The translations under genes were made by a program, and so were the position numbers. A stretch of DNA of 8,410 bases. Source: an uncultured Tepidimonas sp. (GTDB taxonomy: Bacteria > Pseudomonadota > Gammaproteobacteria > Burkholderiales > Burkholderiaceae_C). Positions 6,729 through 8,410 of this stretch are shown one piece after another. The stretch spans positions 1-8,410 of the forward strand of contig CALEDU010000002.1 of assembly GCA_937949455.1 (NCBI GenBank), in the 5' to 3' direction. Numbering within the stretch: position 1 is the stretch's first letter; every line of letters starts with the position of its first letter. The notes under the pieces are model-generated. The model searched no databases, was not told where the DNA came from, and saw only the letters and a program-made list of their open reading frames with translations.

Positions 6729-7813
6729 TGAAGAGCAAGATCCAATCCACCGTCCGCGCGGCGGCCCTGGGCGTCGCGCTGCTGGGTGCTGGCGCAGGCG
6801 TCGCCCACGCCAACAAGCCCTGGCATGACATCGGCCGCGACGCCAAGCCGGCCGAAATCAAGGCCTGGGACATCGATGTTCGCCCCGATTTCGTCGGTTT
6901 GCCCAAGGGTTCCGGCTCGGTCAGCAAGGGTGAGGAAGTCTGGGTGAGCCGGTGTGCCTCGTGCCACGGCGACTTCGGTGAATCCAACGAGGTCTTCACC
7001 CCGATCGTGGGTGGCACCACGGCCAAAGACATCGAAACCGGCCGCGTCGCCAATTTGCGCCAGGAAGCACAATATCCCCAGCGCACCACCTTGATGAAGG
7101 TCGCTACTGTCTCCACGCTGTGGGACTACATCAACCGCGCCATGCCCTGGAACGCCCCCAAGTCACTCTCGACCGATGAGGTGTACGGTGTGGTGGCCTA
7201 CATCCTGCATCTGGGCAACATCGTGCCGGCGGACTTTGTGCTGAGCGATCAGAACATCGCCGACGTGCAAAAGCGCATGCCCAACCGCAACGGCATGGTG
7301 TTCTACGAGCCGCTGTGGAAGGTCAACGGCAAAGGCGACGTGCAAAATCCGCGCTGCATGAAGAACTGTCCCATCGAAGGCGACATCAAATCCATGCTGC
7401 CGGACTATATGCGGGATGCTCACGGCAACCTGATCGAGCAAAACCGCATCATCGGACCGGCGCGTGGCTGGGACACCACCCAGCTCCCGCGCAAGGAGCC
7501 ATTGACCCGCAAGGTGTCGATGGCGGCACCGGTCGCGGCCACTGCGGCGGCGGGCGCTGCCGATGTGAAGGCCCTGCTGGCCAAAAACGCCTGCACGGCC
7601 TGCCATGGCGTGGCCAACAAAATCGTTGGGCCTGGCTTCAACGAAGTGGCCGCCAAGCACAAAGGCAAGACCGACCTCGAAAACTACCTGGTGGGCAAAA
7701 TCAAAGCAGGCGGCCAGGGGGTTTATGGTGCCATTCCCATGCCGCCGCAACCCCAAGTCAGCGATGCCGATGCCAAGGTGATTGCCGCCTGGATTGCAGC
7801 AGGCGCCAAGTGA
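6728..7813 (+). CDS. soxD: Diheme cytochrome c subunit SoxD of sulfane dehydrogenase
   Basis: 361 residues from ATG at 6728, which overlaps the soxC stop. SoxD takes electrons from the molybdenum centre of SoxC and passes them to soluble cytochromes. It has a Sec signal peptide (Lys2 and Lys4, hydrophobic core about 11-22, cleavage probably AHA-NK after residue 28). Heme domain 1 carries CASCH (76-80) with Met139 in RAMPW as probable sixth ligand. The middle region has the SoxD-type MPNRNGM segment and a CMKNC pair (210-214). An Ala-rich linker (about 264-279) leads to heme domain 2, with CTACH (289-293) and probable ligand Met338 in IPMPP. Some SoxD homologues carry only one heme; both sites are complete here. 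Domain 2 closely resembles the small cytochrome encoded next. The frame is open far upstream only as a shadow of soxC. Confidence 0.95.
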   Translation: MKSKIQSTVRAAALGVALLGAGAGVAHANKPWHDIGRDAKPAEIKAWDIDVRPDFVGLPKGSGSVSKGEEVWVSRCASCHGDFGESNEVFTPIVGGTTAKDIETGRVANLRQEAQYPQRTTLMKVATVSTLWDYINRAMPWNAPKSLSTDEVYGVVAYILHLGNIVPADFVLSDQNIADVQKRMPNRNGMVFYEPLWKVNGKGDVQNPRCMKNCPIEGDIKSMLPDYMRDAHGNLIEQNRIIGPARGWDTTQLPRKEPLTRKVSMAAPVAATAAAGAADVKALLAKNACTACHGVANKIVGPGFNEVAAKHKGKTDLENYLVGKIKAGGQGVYGAIPMPPQPQVSDADAKVIAAWIAAGAK

Positions 7814-7844
7814 ACCGGGGCGGCGTTTCAAAATCCTAATCGAT

Positions 7845-7861
7845 GGCCTGCAAGGCAGGCC
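7845..7861 (+). other. Hairpin between soxD and the small cytochrome gene
   Basis: GGCCTGC-AAG-GCAGGCC is a perfect 7-bp inverted repeat with a 3-base loop in the 71-bp gap after soxD. No T tract follows, so it does not look like an intrinsic terminator. It could protect the upstream mRNA 3' end or mark a processing point that gives the cytochrome gene separate expression. That role is inferred. Confidence 0.55.
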
Positions 7862-7870
7862 TCACCACCC

Positions 7871-7877
7871 AAAGGAG
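7871..7877 (+). promoter_or_regulatory. Strong Shine-Dalgarno for the small cytochrome gene
   Basis: AAAGGAG with a 7-base spacer to ATG at 7885. It is the strongest ribosome binding site in the window and fits a highly expressed soluble electron carrier. It rules out the upstream in-frame codon at 7843 as the start. Confidence 0.75.
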
Positions 7878-7884
7878 TCCAACG

Positions 7885-8214
7885 ATGAACCTCAAGACGA
7901 TGCTGACGGCTGCGGCCGCAGCGGTTGCCCTGGCGGGTCCGGCGCATGCGCTGGATGCTGCGGCTGCCAAGGCCCTGGCCCAGAAGAATGCCTGCATGAG
8001 CTGCCACGCCGCAGACAAAAAACTGGTGGGGCCAGCTTACAAGGATGTGGCCGCCAAATACAAAGGCATGAAAGCCGATGAACTGGCCGTCTCGATCAAG
8101 AAGGGGGGGGCTGGCAAATGGGGGCCGGTACCGATGCCCGCCCAAGCCGGGCTGAGCGACAATGATGCCAAGCTGTTGGCTGAGTGGGTGCTAGCGGGGG
8201 CGCCCGACAAGTGA
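7885..8214 (+). CDS. Small periplasmic class I cytochrome c (c551/c552-like)
   Basis: 109 residues from ATG at 7885. A Sec signal peptide (Lys4, Ala-rich core, cleavage at AHA-LD after about residue 22) leaves a mature protein of about 87 residues, typical of c551/c552 monoheme cytochromes. The heme site CMSCH is followed by the KLVGPAYKDVAAKYKG helix, and the sixth ligand is probably the Met in PVPMPAQ. The C-terminal helix ends DAKLLAEWVLAGAP. It lies between soxD and soxY, so its likely role is accepting electrons from SoxCD or SoxXA and carrying them to a terminal oxidase. That function is inferred from position and fold. Its sequence parallels the second heme domain of SoxD along the whole length. 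I have not assigned a sox letter, since naming of accessory Sox cytochromes varies between clusters. Confidence 0.9.
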   Translation: MNLKTMLTAAAAAVALAGPAHALDAAAAKALAQKNACMSCHAADKKLVGPAYKDVAAKYKGMKADELAVSIKKGGAGKWGPVPMPAQAGLSDNDAKLLAEWVLAGAPDK

Positions 8215-8264
8215 TGGCGGGCATGCCCGTCGTTCCGAATGATGTTTTCGACAAGGAGTGGCAT
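8215..8264 (+). promoter_or_regulatory. Short spacer before soxY with a 12-bp palindrome and ribosome binding site
   Basis: CGGGCATGCCCG (8218-8229) is a perfect palindrome directly after the cytochrome stop. AAGGAG (8253-8258) lies 6 bases before the soxY ATG and fixes that start. No terminator-like T tract is present, so transcription probably continues into soxY. Confidence 0.6.
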
Positions 8265-8410
8265 ATGAAAAACAACCGACGCGCCGTGCTCAAGTCCGGC
8301 GCAGCGCTGGCGACGCTGGTGTCGCTGGGCGTGGTGACGGCCGAGCAGGCGCAGGCGGCGGGCCGCGACGGCTTTGCGGCCAAGACGCTGGAAGACGCGC
8401 TCAAAGCGGT
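8265..8410 (+). CDS. soxY: Sulfur-carrier subunit SoxY, N-terminal fragment (runs off right edge)
   Basis: Only 48 codons are present. The N-terminus is a Tat signal: NRRAVLKSGAALATL with twin arginines at residues 5-6, a hydrophobic core, and a probable cleavage near AQA-AG (after about residue 32). The mature start GRDGFAAKTLEDALKA has the F-x-A-K-x-x-x-DALKA pattern typical of SoxY N-termini. SoxY forms a heterodimer with SoxZ and carries sulfur intermediates on a cysteine in its C-terminal GGCGG tail, which is outside the window. The Tat signal fits export of SoxYZ as a folded pair, with SoxZ usually lacking its own signal. The preceding genes supply the SoxCD enzyme that acts on SoxY-bound sulfur. 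Identification rests on a short fragment plus context. Confidence 0.85.
   Translation, partial: MKNNRRAVLKSGAALATLVSLGVVTAEQAQAAGRDGFAAKTLEDALKA

Noticed and set aside
7367..7381. CMKNC pair in SoxD (residues 210-214) as an extra heme or metal site
   Set aside because: It is not a CxxCH motif and has no following histidine. A similar Cys pair is, to my recollection, present in other SoxD proteins, so it is not treated as novel.
8218..8229. 12-bp palindrome CGGGCATGCCCG as an operator for soxY
   Set aside because: As RNA it gives only a 4-bp stem, such short GC palindromes are common in this composition, and no promoter elements flank it. It is mentioned within the spacer entry only.

Overview
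This is a GC-rich window, densely packed with genes, from what is most likely a Gram-negative betaproteobacterium (Burkholderiales-like). The inference rests on the lolC-lolD / rpfE-like / recJ arrangement, the high GC content, and a Sox thiosulfate-oxidation cluster with soxCD placed ahead of soxY. I cannot name the genus from sequence alone.

Layout. Positions 1-2862 on the minus strand hold a compact housekeeping operon, read right to left: an rpfE-like conserved protein of unknown function (COG4255-type), the single-strand exonuclease gene recJ, and the first 37 codons of a short RluA-type pseudouridine synthase that runs off the left edge. Both junctions are 4-base GTGA overlaps, so translation of the three genes is probably coupled. 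A 56-bp divergent spacer carrying a perfect 19-bp dyad separates this operon from lolC-lolD on the plus strand (2919-4866), the inner-membrane permease and ATPase that release lipoproteins for outer-membrane sorting.

After a 121-bp spacer containing the only AT-rich patch in the window, a sulfur-oxidation operon starts at 4988 and runs off the right edge. It holds an ArsR-family repressor (SoxR/SqrR-like by context), soxC (Tat-exported molybdenum sulfane dehydrogenase), soxD (diheme cytochrome c subunit), a small periplasmic monoheme cytochrome c, and the start of soxY (Tat-exported sulfur-carrier subunit). SoxCD gives the periplasmic Sox pathway its capacity for complete oxidation of SoxY-bound sulfane sulfur to the sulfate level, and the small cytochrome is a natural candidate for taking electrons onward.

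The gene set is recognisable and I see no wholly new system. The points most worth a second look are these: the regulator's cysteine pattern, which does not coincide with the BigR cysteine pair; its unusual start, where the promoter, a dyad and the GTG codon all overlap; and the close resemblance between the small cytochrome and the C-terminal heme domain of SoxD two genes' breadth away. No RNA genes, mobile elements or CRISPR arrays were seen.
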